The notes under the pieces were generated by a model. The model ran no database searches, had not been told where the DNA came from, and saw only the letters and a list, made by a program, of their open reading frames with translations. A program made the position numbers and the translations under genes. DNA of 64,000 bases from Eutreptiella sp. 'Long Island Sound 2002' (Eukaryota > Euglenozoa > Euglenophyceae > Eutreptiales > Eutreptiaceae): positions 43,602,090-43,666,089 of the forward strand of contig OZ038382.1 of assembly GCA_964036045.1 (NCBI GenBank). The letters run 5' to 3'. Within the stretch, counting starts at the first letter, position 1, and each line of letters begins with the position of its first letter. Positions 35,701 to 41,884 of the stretch are shown here, in pieces.

Positions 35701-37740
35701 GAGGGGGTGTGCGTCGGGCAGGGTAGCCTCATTAAGTTGGCGGTAGTCCACCACGAGGCGCCATTTTCCCTTCTCTTTCTTGGGCACAACGAAACCGTTG
35801 GACGCCCATTCGGAGGCAGGGCACGGCTCAATCCAGCCACGAGCCAAAAAGTCCTCCACTATTTCTTGCTCCGCCGCAGCACGCTCCCCCACCAACCGTA
35901 TAGGCTTCACGGACTTGGGTTTGGCGTTCGGGTATAGGTCAAGTTTAGCAAACCCCAACCGCTCGGTACCACGGACCTTAGGGTGTTCCTGGTCCGGACG
36001 GAGACGAACCTCCCCACTAAAAACATCCCGCTCATAGTCCGCGAGGATGCGTTTCCTCATGAGCTCCACCTCCGGAGACACAATAGGCTCTTGGGTGGTG
36101 ACAACGCCACCCACACGAGAAGCCGCCAACAATCGTGTGGCGCCTTTACGTTTTCGGTAACGCTTAACGGTAGTGGCCCTCCCACCCAATAACTCTCGTT
36201 CAATTTTCGCAATGCGTGAACCCACGCATTCTTGTGCCTCCAAATCTTCGGGGGTAGGATCAAGAGTAACGGGTGCGAGGAGTTTTTTATGGGTCGCCTG
36301 ATACGTGAGGGTGCGCACCGAAGCCAAATGGTTGGGCACCCTTTCATCCTCCGACTCTTCCTCCGAGGTCATGCCCGGCTCGCCATCCGTGTTGGGGTTA
36401 GAGACGGCCGGTGCCAAAACGGAGGCCACATGACATTTAGTGGCCGCCAAATTTTCCTCCGCAATACCACCGTCCACGTATAGCGCCACCGTGGACCAAC
36501 CCCGTTGAGGAAGGGGCGTGAGGTGGTCATTCTGATAGAGACAGGCTTTAGTCTCTGGCCCAGGAAGGTGGTACCCTTGCAAAGTAATTTCCATAAGGGG
36601 TTTCCACCACTCCCTATGTGTCCACTTCGGCCCTACGACGATGGCTCGTAGTTTTTCTTGCCGAATTTTCCGAACACAATCGGAAAACCGATGATAGGGA
36701 GGGCACATCCAATACAATTTGGAGGGGTCCGCGGGAGTGGAAAAGAAATCTTCAAGCAGCGAAACCCAGCGGGTAGCCTGGGCCATACCCAGGACCCTAT
36801 TGAAGGCGTCCACATCGCGGTTTTTGCCAATTTGTTTTTTGACACGTGCGGCCCAATATGGCGTGAGGCCATAGTCAGACTGGGTCCACATGGACCCATC
36901 ACGCCGCGTAGGTAGAACATCACGGGCAAGGGTTTCGGGAGCAAATTCAACGAGCTCCAAAGCACAAGCCCGGTCCTGTACGGGGGCCACGGAGTAAGCG
37001 GTCGAGGCATAGGATATGTGTTTCTCGGCCTCAACACGGTTAGGCGGTTCGCCACCAGGGGGCGTAACCACAATGGCCGGGGCAGGGTGCGTAGGAGCGA
37101 CCGCTCCAATGACTGGAACGGTTAGGCCCCACACGGACTGACGTGACACCTTACCATGAATGGGTTTCACCAAAAATGGTTTGCCGGTTCGTGGAGCTTC
37201 ACGGAAGTCCTCAATCCAAAAACGGGAGTGCACTGGATGGTGAGAGTACAAACAATTGAAACGGGCAAAATGGCTCACACAATGTTCGTAACCCCATGGG
37301 TGCCCCAAAACCATATCCCAAGGTAAATTCGGGACAAGGTACGGGGACACGCCATACTGGGCAACACGAGGAAGTGAAACACTACCATCCACAACCCCCG
37401 TAAATTGAATTTTGACGTCTATTTGCTCGTCCCCCCCTGGCAAAGGCGTCTCATTATCTGCTTGGAGTAGGCGCCTCCGTTGGGGGGATTCATATTTTCC
37501 GGGGATTTGGTCTCCAAAAACATTGGGGTTGGCCAAAGCGACCGCTTGGCACCCAAAATCCACCAAAACACGGAGGGCCTTGCGTTCTCCATTGGGCAAA
37601 ACAACCTGAACGGAAAGTTCGGTTTGAATCTCACTAGTCACTATATGCCCCTTCATGACTCTCGATGGAACGAGAGCCACGGTAGTGTCACAGGGGTGCC
37701 CGAGGTTTTCTTCTTTCGAAGGGGGCGCCTCTGGGCACCT
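32764..37740 (-). CDS. pol: Pol polyprotein: protease, RT, RNase H, integrase, chromodomain
   Basis: An open frame of 1,658 codons. Residues below are counted from the GTG codon at 37680; the first ATG is residue 9. Protease spans about 10-135, with VLVDFGC at 38-44 where D-S/T-G is expected and WDMVLGHP at 121-128. Residues 136-600 are unassigned, with an acidic patch (439-447), a basic KRYRKRKG cluster (506-513) and a VDGG at 402-405. Reverse transcriptase spans about 600-800 (catalytic Asp680, YIDD 740-743). RNase H spans about 895-1025 (Asp903, Glu945, Asp970). The integrase zinc domain has His1196, His1200, Cys1230 and Cys1233; its core has Asp1266, Asp1337 and Glu1373 (35-residue spacing). 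A GPY region starts at 1508. The chromodomain spans about 1567-1620 (KVRWEGY at 1587). The product copies the element RNA and inserts the DNA. No break is seen despite a C10 run in the plus strand near 34381. Without an initiator codon it must be made as Gag-Pol, probably through the TAG at 37741, or from a downstream ATG. Confidence 0.95.
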   Translation of the reverse strand, partial: RCPEAPPSKEENLGHPCDTTVALVPSRVMKGHIVTSEIQTELSVQVVLPNGERKALRVLVDFGCQAVALANPNVFGDQIPGKYESPQRRRLLQADNETPLPGGDEQIDVKIQFTGVVDGSVSLPRVAQYGVSPYLVPNLPWDMVLGHPWGYEHCVSHFARFNCLYSHHPVHSRFWIEDFREAPRTGKPFLVKPIHGKVSRQSVWGLTVPVIGAVAPTHPAPAIVVTPPGGEPPNRVEAEKHISYASTAYSVAPVQDRACALELVEFAPETLARDVLPTRRDGSMWTQSDYGLTPYWAARVKKQIGKNRDVDAFNRVLGMAQATRWVSLLEDFFSTPADPSKLYWMCPPYHRFSDCVRKIRQEKLRAIVVGPKWTHREWWKPLMEITLQGYHLPGPETKACLYQNDHLTPLPQRGWSTVALYVDGGIAEENLAATKCHVASVLAPAVSNPNTDGEPGMTSEEESEDERVPNHLASVRTLTYQATHKKLLAPVTLDPTPEDLEAQECVGSRIAKIERELLGGRATTVKRYRKRKGATRLLAASRVGGVVTTQEPIVSPEVELMRKRILADYERDVFSGEVRLRPDQEHPKVRGTERLGFAKLDLYPNAKPKSVKPIRLVGERAAAEQEIVEDFLARGWIEPCPASEWASNGFVVPKKEKGKWRLVVDYRQLNEATLPDAHPLPLIENMLENQSKHKIFTIVDLSKGFHQIPLHPESRAKTAMNLAGKRYQWRVMPMGINNGPALFQRVMDHVLQGLDCADVYIDDIIIGSSGATEEELLANHDRHVRAVLDRLRKEELVASVSKTDFFVRSVEFCGHVLENGTRRPAPGKMLALERWDKPDNVRELRGFLGLANYYSGYVQHYASIATPLINMLKDLPKHKNGKKIGLTWNASANEAFLKLKRAITDIVPLQLADWDKDFVLTPDASNWAVGAALQQEGPDGALRPLAFFSRKLSGSQLNWSPREKECYAIVAALLKWHGWVGNKRVEVRTDHRSLENWATEDLKTVGGPSPRQARWHELFSKFDLHVVYTPGPVNPVGDFLSRWAYPANPALGDVSIHGTAQAAGDVRDMMAAEKEELLARPLVFRAVVAPVVTRSKAAPRAQGAPACDPPPLASPPVGGGTKQKRKLRRLERIVKIKKSWKSHKKATPIHGEDAPNVFEINWAKHYPNCQRYKQMWQDALNGSFQDGVRLVDNKLVRNGQWCVPTPLVHRLVAEYHDAFHLTTSSVEKHWKENNHGVEGEGLYKAVELQCQTCPSCAIHTHDTKRKQGYMTPMPIPMEPMDSIALDVFHYPSTSHDGEVYDRMLLCVCRLSGYLIAIPIPKPRHGDKDEGLTGRRAAHLVMERWVDRFGAPREICSDRGPQFVSQYFQTLCSKIGARSTMCLAGRHQGNGKAENTGKQLRRAVAKAITLKRKKTNWVEVLPAVVRAWHETTGPSGYTPNEIVFGKHNRTKGPPLAEPKGVAQDAAHYFQRREELIALARRAMIQVQETMARKYNKSRRMSPNFSKGDRVWVRRQRKNLGDKTCPYWDGPYEVVAKKAHDLHVIQVDQRRLVDVHVDCLMKTVNSPRSPVPLNYTEEVARVPSQFEEDTYNVKKILGHRTYRKRLLFKVRWEGYTKDWDTEEPVETFLPSYNKVWRDYLQKQNLTQTVDILAHLGGPLS
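32821..32982 (-). other. Chromodomain at the end of Pol
   Basis: Residues 1567-1620 of Pol include YNVKKILGHR, LLFKVRWEGY and TEEPVETF. They carry the aromatic and acidic positions of the chromodomain fold (W-E-G-Y-x-x-x-x-D-T-E-P pattern). In chromoviruses this module can bind methylated histone H3 and bias integration to heterochromatin. Insertion into a satellite here fits that, but the match is circumstantial. Confidence 0.88.
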
Positions 37741-37743
37741 CTA
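37741..37743 (-). promoter_or_regulatory. In-frame amber codon between gag and pol
   Basis: The nucleocapsid-like frame ends TGG TAG AGG on the minus strand. The same frame is then open through all of pol, with no ATG for 27 codons. Such an arrangement fits stop-codon readthrough to make Gag-Pol, as known in gammaretroviruses. It could equally be a point mutation in this copy. Confidence 0.5.
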
Positions 37744-38034
37744 CCAACGTCCGCGCCCGTTCGGCGCTCCCTTGCCTCCTTTATCGCCCTTGCCGCCGCC
37801 ACCCTTATAACCACCACCACCCTTATCACCACCGCCACCCTTATCGCCACCCTTAGGCTTACCACCTTTAGACTTACCCGCAATGTTCCAATGAGTGTCA
37901 TTGCACGGAGAATTAGGCTTACACGTCCAAAGGGTGGTATTGGTGGCACCCCAATCAATCCAAGACATGTCCATATCCGTTTGTTTACGTGTTTTCCAAT
38001 GTTTGGAACACGGAACCCAAAAGGTAGGTGGGGT
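37741..38034 (-). CDS. gag: Gag nucleocapsid-like tail, Cys/His pairs and Gly/Lys repeats
   Basis: The open stretch runs from just after a TAA (38035-38037) to the TAG at 37741, in the same frame as pol. It begins with two Trp-flanked Cys/His groups, VPCSKHW and CKPNSPCNDTHW (C-x2-H, then about 30 residues, then C-x5-C-x3-H). A basic Gly/Lys tail of KGGDKGGGG-type repeats follows. This is where a Ty3/gypsy nucleocapsid normally lies, but the spacing is not the canonical C-x2-C-x4-H-x4-C zinc knuckle. Nucleic-acid binding is inferred from position, Cys/His pairs and positive charge. Its frame matches pol, so only the terminal amber codon separates them. Confidence 0.65.
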   Translation of the reverse strand, partial: TPPTFWVPCSKHWKTRKQTDMDMSWIDWGATNTTLWTCKPNSPCNDTHWNIAGKSKGGKPKGGDKGGGGDKGGGGYKGGGGKGDKGGKGAPNGRGRW

Positions 38035-38282
38035 TTAGCCCCGGGGTCGACGGGTTTCTTCGCCGGAGGTTTAGAGTGACCCACGGCGTTGACGGAGGTG
38101 TCAGCGGGTTCGGAGGTGTCAGGGTCCGCCGTAGCCTCCGCATTAACCGCATGCAGCGCGGTTTTATTGTGAGAAGGGCGATGAGTGTACGTCACCGTCG
38201 TCTTGTCTCCTTTATTGAGGCGTTCGAGGGCTTCCCTCTCTGACACGCTTTTTATGGGCAAGGGCGTAGATTTCCGCAGGCT
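38035..38282 (-). pseudogene. gag: Gag segment downstream of capsid, frame-broken (part 2)
   Basis: The frame opens after a TGA at 38283-38285 and reads as a hydrophilic, charged stretch (EREALERLNKGDK near 38243) followed by a Thr/Asp/Glu/Pro-rich linker. From about 38030 the nucleocapsid-like reading is in the next frame. A C4 run near 38030-38033 (minus strand) is the likely break point. The same frame stays open to 37653, but that part reads as repetitive Arg/Val sequence, an artefact of reading Gly/Lys codons out of frame. It is part of Gag and not a separate gene. Confidence 0.55.
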
Positions 38283-38439
38283 TCAAACGAGGCCTACGTT
38301 GCTCCACTTTCATAGTGTAGCCGCGTGTGTGAGGTGTGTTGTTGAGTTTCAAGATCCACTCCTGGAGAGCCGGGTCTTTGCAGTCAACTATCACCCCCGG
38401 CCCCGAAAAGGAAACAATCTCAGGAAGGAAGCTTGAGCG
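38212..38439 (-). pseudogene. gag: Gag segment downstream of capsid, frame-broken (part 1)
   Basis: An open stretch in a third frame, between a TAG at 38440-38442 and a stop at 38212. From about 38420 it reads as ordinary soluble protein with a Lys/Arg-rich stretch (KVEQRRPRLKP), while the capsid frame meets two stops at once. The join with the capsid frame lies at 38391-38439, beside a ttcc direct repeat. The join with the next segment lies at 38212-38282, where an A5 run (minus strand) is the likely site. It belongs to Gag and has no separate start. It could also be real sequence with an assembly indel at each edge. Confidence 0.6.
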
Positions 38440-40187
38440 CTATATTTCCTGAGTTCTTTTTCGAACGGGGCGCGACCCGGCGAAGGGTCAAGGCCACTAA
38501 AATCCACCACATAGCTGTCTGGGCTATTCTTAGCCTCTTGCTTGACGACCTTCTCCTTGATCCACGGGAGCTTGCTTAGGAGCTGCTCCCGGATCACGTG
38601 GGGACGAGTCTCATTGCTCAGAGGCAACAAACGTTGCCAACGAGCATAGAAATCTTCAAGGTCGATGAGGGTCACTTGCCCTCTAACCACCCTGGGGGTG
38701 AGGGCTTGCCATCTTTCATCAGCCCTTGAGGGGTCATACTCGTGGAAACGTTGTTCCAAAAAGTCCCACAACTCTTTGAGGGTGGGGGCCGTGCGTGTGT
38801 GGTGGGTGGCCTCGGCAACCCGGGCGTTGATGATCGCCTTTAGCCATGGGGGCAAGGTACTCAAAATCATTTTTGCCTCGTTGGCCTTTCGGTACATGGT
38901 ATCACACCCCCCCAACCATTGTTGAAGCTTCTCCACCCACTCGTCGTAGCACTCTAGCTGCCCATTAAATTGCGGTTTAGGCATATCACTATCCTCCACC
39001 GCTTTGGTGTAACTATTTTGCACCATAGGCATTTGGTACGGGTGGTAAGCAGGGGGAGCCATGGTTGGGGGTGCACCTCCACTTGCACTTGGTGCAACTT
39101 TCACTGGAGAGACTGTACACGTATCCGTAGGATGAGAGGGCGTGTACGAAGGTTTCCCAGGGGAAGTGAAAACATTTTTCGTGAGGGGATTAATGTTCCC
39201 CAACGAAGAGGTGTTCTCCTCTTCATTGGCCCACGGGGCCGTAGGCTCCGTGGGGTGTTCTTCGCCCTTAGGCGTCGCCCTCCACTCGGGAACAGCACGT
39301 TCCTTCTGCTTTTCGGCGATTCCCCTCCACGATGTAGGTTCTTGGGGGTGGGGGTGTTCGTGGTGTTCTTCCCCCCCCCTCGGCCACCCCGAATCCGGAC
39401 AAGCGTTCGGATGGTAGATGCAATCGTGGGATGGGTGGACGGAGAAAGGAAGGACAAACCCACCACCGGATGAACCGGATGGCGCGCCCATGGGCGCCGT
39501 AGGCGCCGCCGGTGTAGGATCAGGAACGGGCGGAGGCGCCGATGGCGGGGGTGGGACCACCGTAACGGGTTCCGCAGGCGTGGAGTACCAGTGGTCCCAC
39601 GCATCGATCCTTGATGCAACGGCGGCGTAACGTGTAGCGAGCGACTCCACTGCGCTAAAGCACTTAGCCGTGTTGCCGTTGGACATCTCAAGATGATCTG
39701 CCACGCTAGCCTCCACCACCTTAGAATCCCTTTGGTATGCCTGAACCACCGCGTCAAACTTAGGCAATGTAGACAAGATTTGGGTCATCCGGTCCCCGTA
39801 GGACTGACTGATGCCCACAGTAGAGGCTACTGCCTGAGAAAGTTCCTGATGGGATCGCTGCAACTCCAGATTCTGATTTCGCAGGTCCCTCACCTGTGCC
39901 ATCAGAGATTGGATGCACGTTTCGTAGTGCACCACACACCGGGGACAGTCACAGGTGTGCTGTAGGTCGTCCTCCCCCCGTGTAGGAGTGGGGCCCCCAG
40001 AATGTCGAAAAGATGGACCCCCCCCTCCACGAGGAGGAGATGACCCACCACCGCCCCCCCCAGCAGCCCCCCCTGCCACGGAGGGACCAGAGGGCCCCCC
40101 CGCAGGGCGAGAAGGGGGTGTGGGGCGCGCAGCAACAGGCGCTGGCGCCCCCCCACTAGAGGGATGTCCCCCCCCGAACCCCCACCA
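38391..40187 (-). CDS. gag: Gag capsid region (second frame)
   Basis: The frame opens after a TAG at 40188-40190 and ends at the TGA at 38391. It has no ATG until well inside; the codon at 40079 (residue 1 in this numbering) is GTG, so it is most likely a continuation of the LTR-initiated frame. Residues 10-35 are Gly-rich. A Cys cluster lies at 43-55. A probable coiled coil spans about 55-125 (leucine and glutamine heptads). A Pro-rich and then His/Glu-rich linker covers 170-360. Residues 367-515 look like a Ty3/gypsy capsid (retrotransposon gag family), with FNG, YDEWVEKLQQWL, WDFLEQRF and LEDFYARWQRLL marking its helices. Capsid forms the particle around the element RNA. Past about residue 548 the reading departs from the native frame and ends in a short Arg/Phe tail, which marks a break between 38391 and 38439. 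Confidence 0.8.
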   Translation of the reverse strand, partial: WWGFGGGHPSSGGAPAPVAARPTPPSRPAGGPSGPSVAGGAAGGGGGGSSPPRGGGGPSFRHSGGPTPTRGEDDLQHTCDCPRCVVHYETCIQSLMAQVRDLRNQNLELQRSHQELSQAVASTVGISQSYGDRMTQILSTLPKFDAVVQAYQRDSKVVEASVADHLEMSNGNTAKCFSAVESLATRYAAVASRIDAWDHWYSTPAEPVTVVPPPPSAPPPVPDPTPAAPTAPMGAPSGSSGGGFVLPFSVHPSHDCIYHPNACPDSGWPRGGEEHHEHPHPQEPTSWRGIAEKQKERAVPEWRATPKGEEHPTEPTAPWANEEENTSSLGNINPLTKNVFTSPGKPSYTPSHPTDTCTVSPVKVAPSASGGAPPTMAPPAYHPYQMPMVQNSYTKAVEDSDMPKPQFNGQLECYDEWVEKLQQWLGGCDTMYRKANEAKMILSTLPPWLKAIINARVAEATHHTRTAPTLKELWDFLEQRFHEYDPSRADERWQALTPRVVRGQVTLIDLEDFYARWQRLLPLSNETRPHVIREQLLSKLPWIKEKVVKQEAKNSPDSYVVDFSGLDPSPGRAPFEKELRKYSAQASFLRLFPFRGRG

Positions 40188-41884
40188 CTAGATGGCCGAA
40201 CCAGGTGCGGGATTCCTTGCACGTGCTCGATGTAAGCCACCTGGCGGTGGCGGGGTGACGGCGGAGGGGGAACATGACCAACAGCATTCGGTCGCGGCGG
40301 TGGGGGTGGGGAATCGTCCACCACAATATACTGTGGTGACTCATGAACCACCATAGGTGATCGAGTTCTCGGATGGGAAGCAAAAACAGGCTCCGATCCC
40401 GTTGCAACCCCTGGATCCCCCCCCCAATTGGGCAGTTGGGGGTCCTCCGTAGGAGATGTATTTGTGGGGGGAGAGACCAAATTTATTGGGAGGGTTGCTG
40501 AACCTCCCTCCACCTGATTCCCTCCCCCCCAGCACAGATTGTTGACCTTCGCCATTGCCGGAGAATCATCCACTAGGGATGGACGATCTTTCGTGCCACT
40601 CATAGGCATCGGAGATGTAGTACCGGCCCGGTCCTCCGTAGGCTCCGGAGATTCCACGACAAGACACGGGCGGTTTTTGACGCCGCTCATAGGCACCGGG
40701 GACTCTTCCACAGCAATGAACTGAGGGGCCGGAGAGTCCTCCACCGTGATGTAGTGGGGGGCCGGGGATTCTTCCACAAGCATGGGGCGATCCCTGGTCC
40801 CTGACATAGGTTCAGGAGGTGCAGGCGACGAGGCAACGGAAATAGGGGAATGATGGAGTTCATGACGTTCCAACACTCCAATCTCCTCCTCCTCATCGTC
40901 GTTCCACTGCTCCACCGCCAGGGGGAACCACTTGTCACACTCATCCTCCTCGATTTGCGTGGGGGATTCCTCGATGATCGTAGGATTTAGCCTGGATCCG
41001 CTCGGGGGATTGGGATACGCTCCCAAGGCAGGAGATTCCTCCACCAGGGAGGGAAACCGCCGCGATCCACTCATTGGAGTGGGCGACGATTCCACCACAG
41101 TGGGGTTCTGCCTAGTCCCCGACAGGGCTTGCTGGATCAGGGCCACGGCCTCTCGAGCCGGACCCAGATGGCCATGGGGATCAGGCGTGAGCGCGAGTAC
41201 TCGACGGTTTTCAGCGTCGAGTTGGTCAACAATGGGGCTGATGGGCCCTGCCGCAAACAGGTTTTTTCTGACCTGAGGCTCTGGCAACCCCCCTAGCGAC
41301 GGAGGAGTGCCAGAGTCGACCACGATAGGCCCCATTGGCGAAGCCATCGTACGCCAGTCGGCAGCGCGTGAGGGCGCAGCGTTCGTACGCTCGATCACCC
41401 CAGTAGATAGGTCGATTACTGCCCGATTCTCGGCGCTAGTAACGGTTCCCGAGCCCATAATAGGCGATTGTGGTCCTCTTATCGCTCCCTGAGGGTCGCC
41501 GTCTATTTCCCCCCCAACCATCCCAGGTACACCAGCTGGATTTCGAGGATGGGGGGTCCCGATGGGAACATTCGGGGATTTCGGAAACTTAGGATTTGTA
41601 GCCACTTGGGGCTTGGCCCGTTTTTGCGGCCCCTGCCCGGTCGATGGGGTCAGGGCCGAGGAGGTCCTGAGAGTGGGGACCTGGACACCCTCAGCTATCC
41701 CTCCCGGGGAAGAGATTTTGATTTTAATTTGGTCCGCGATGTCTTGGACCGATCGCTTTCCGCGATGCCAAACGCCCAACAGAGACGAAAAATTTTCGCC
41801 TCTGCTACCATGAAACCAGACCGGGTGGTCAGGAGCAGAGGTCGCAGTGGCATGGGCAGCAACATGGCTTGGCACCGAAGACAT
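39902..41884 (-). CDS. gag: Gag N-terminal region, starts inside the 5' LTR
   Basis: A 660-codon open frame. The ATG at 41884 has G at -3 and lies 74 bases inside the LTR, so residues 1-24 are LTR-encoded and residues 25-29 cover the primer site. No known domain is recognised. Residues 60-250 are Pro/Ser-rich and low-complexity. Residues 253-442 contain six copies of a 16-residue repeat (xxSGx[RK]xxPx[LIV][VI][ED][ED]SP) at 253, 270, 293, 359, 398 and 427. About twelve hydrophobic-acidic-Ser-Pro motifs resemble SUMO-interaction motifs, from VIDLS (156-160) to IVVDDSP (520-526). A very acidic patch lies at 327-335. The last ~90 residues are probably out of the native frame: a second frame opens at 40187, and the C7-C8 runs between 40054 and 40175 could hide an indel. 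It is read here as an N-terminal Gag extension joined to the capsid frame downstream. Function beyond Gag is unknown. Confidence 0.7.
   Translation of the reverse strand: MSSVPSHVAAHATATSAPDHPVWFHGSRGENFSSLLGVWHRGKRSVQDIADQIKIKISSPGGIAEGVQVPTLRTSSALTPSTGQGPQKRAKPQVATNPKFPKSPNVPIGTPHPRNPAGVPGMVGGEIDGDPQGAIRGPQSPIMGSGTVTSAENRAVIDLSTGVIERTNAAPSRAADWRTMASPMGPIVVDSGTPPSLGGLPEPQVRKNLFAAGPISPIVDQLDAENRRVLALTPDPHGHLGPAREAVALIQQALSGTRQNPTVVESSPTPMSGSRRFPSLVEESPALGAYPNPPSGSRLNPTIIEESPTQIEEDECDKWFPLAVEQWNDDEEEEIGVLERHELHHSPISVASSPAPPEPMSGTRDRPMLVEESPAPHYITVEDSPAPQFIAVEESPVPMSGVKNRPCLVVESPEPTEDRAGTTSPMPMSGTKDRPSLVDDSPAMAKVNNLCWGGGNQVEGGSATLPINLVSPPTNTSPTEDPQLPNWGGDPGVATGSEPVFASHPRTRSPMVVHESPQYIVVDDSPPPPPRPNAVGHVPPPPSPRHRQVAYIEHVQGIPHLVRPSSGGGSGGDIPLVGGRQRLLLRAPHPLLALRGGPLVPPWQGGLLGGAVVGHLLLVEGGVHLFDILGAPLLHGGRTTYSTPVTVPGVWCTTKRASNL
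41799..41810 (-). promoter_or_regulatory. Primer-binding site, tRNA-iMet type
   Basis: Directly after the 5' LTR the minus strand reads TGGTAGCAGAGG. This is complementary to the 3' end of a eukaryotic initiator methionine tRNA (acceptor strand ending CCUCUGCUACCA, from general knowledge). The match covers 12 bases with no spacer after the LTR. It is unusual in lying inside an open reading frame: the gag frame from 41884 reads through it as Gly-Ser-Arg-Gly. Confidence 0.85.

Noticed and set aside
32764-37740. Copia-type (Ty1) or retroviral assignment of the element
   Set aside because: Integrase follows RNase H and a chromodomain ends Pol, which is the Ty3/gypsy chromovirus order. No envelope-like protein is seen downstream.
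37653-38034. Continuation of the second gag linker frame to a stop at 37653 as a separate small protein
   Set aside because: Past about 38030 it reads as Arg/Val repeats, which is what Gly/Lys repeat codons give when read out of frame. The Cys/His and Gly/Lys reading in the pol frame is more protein-like.
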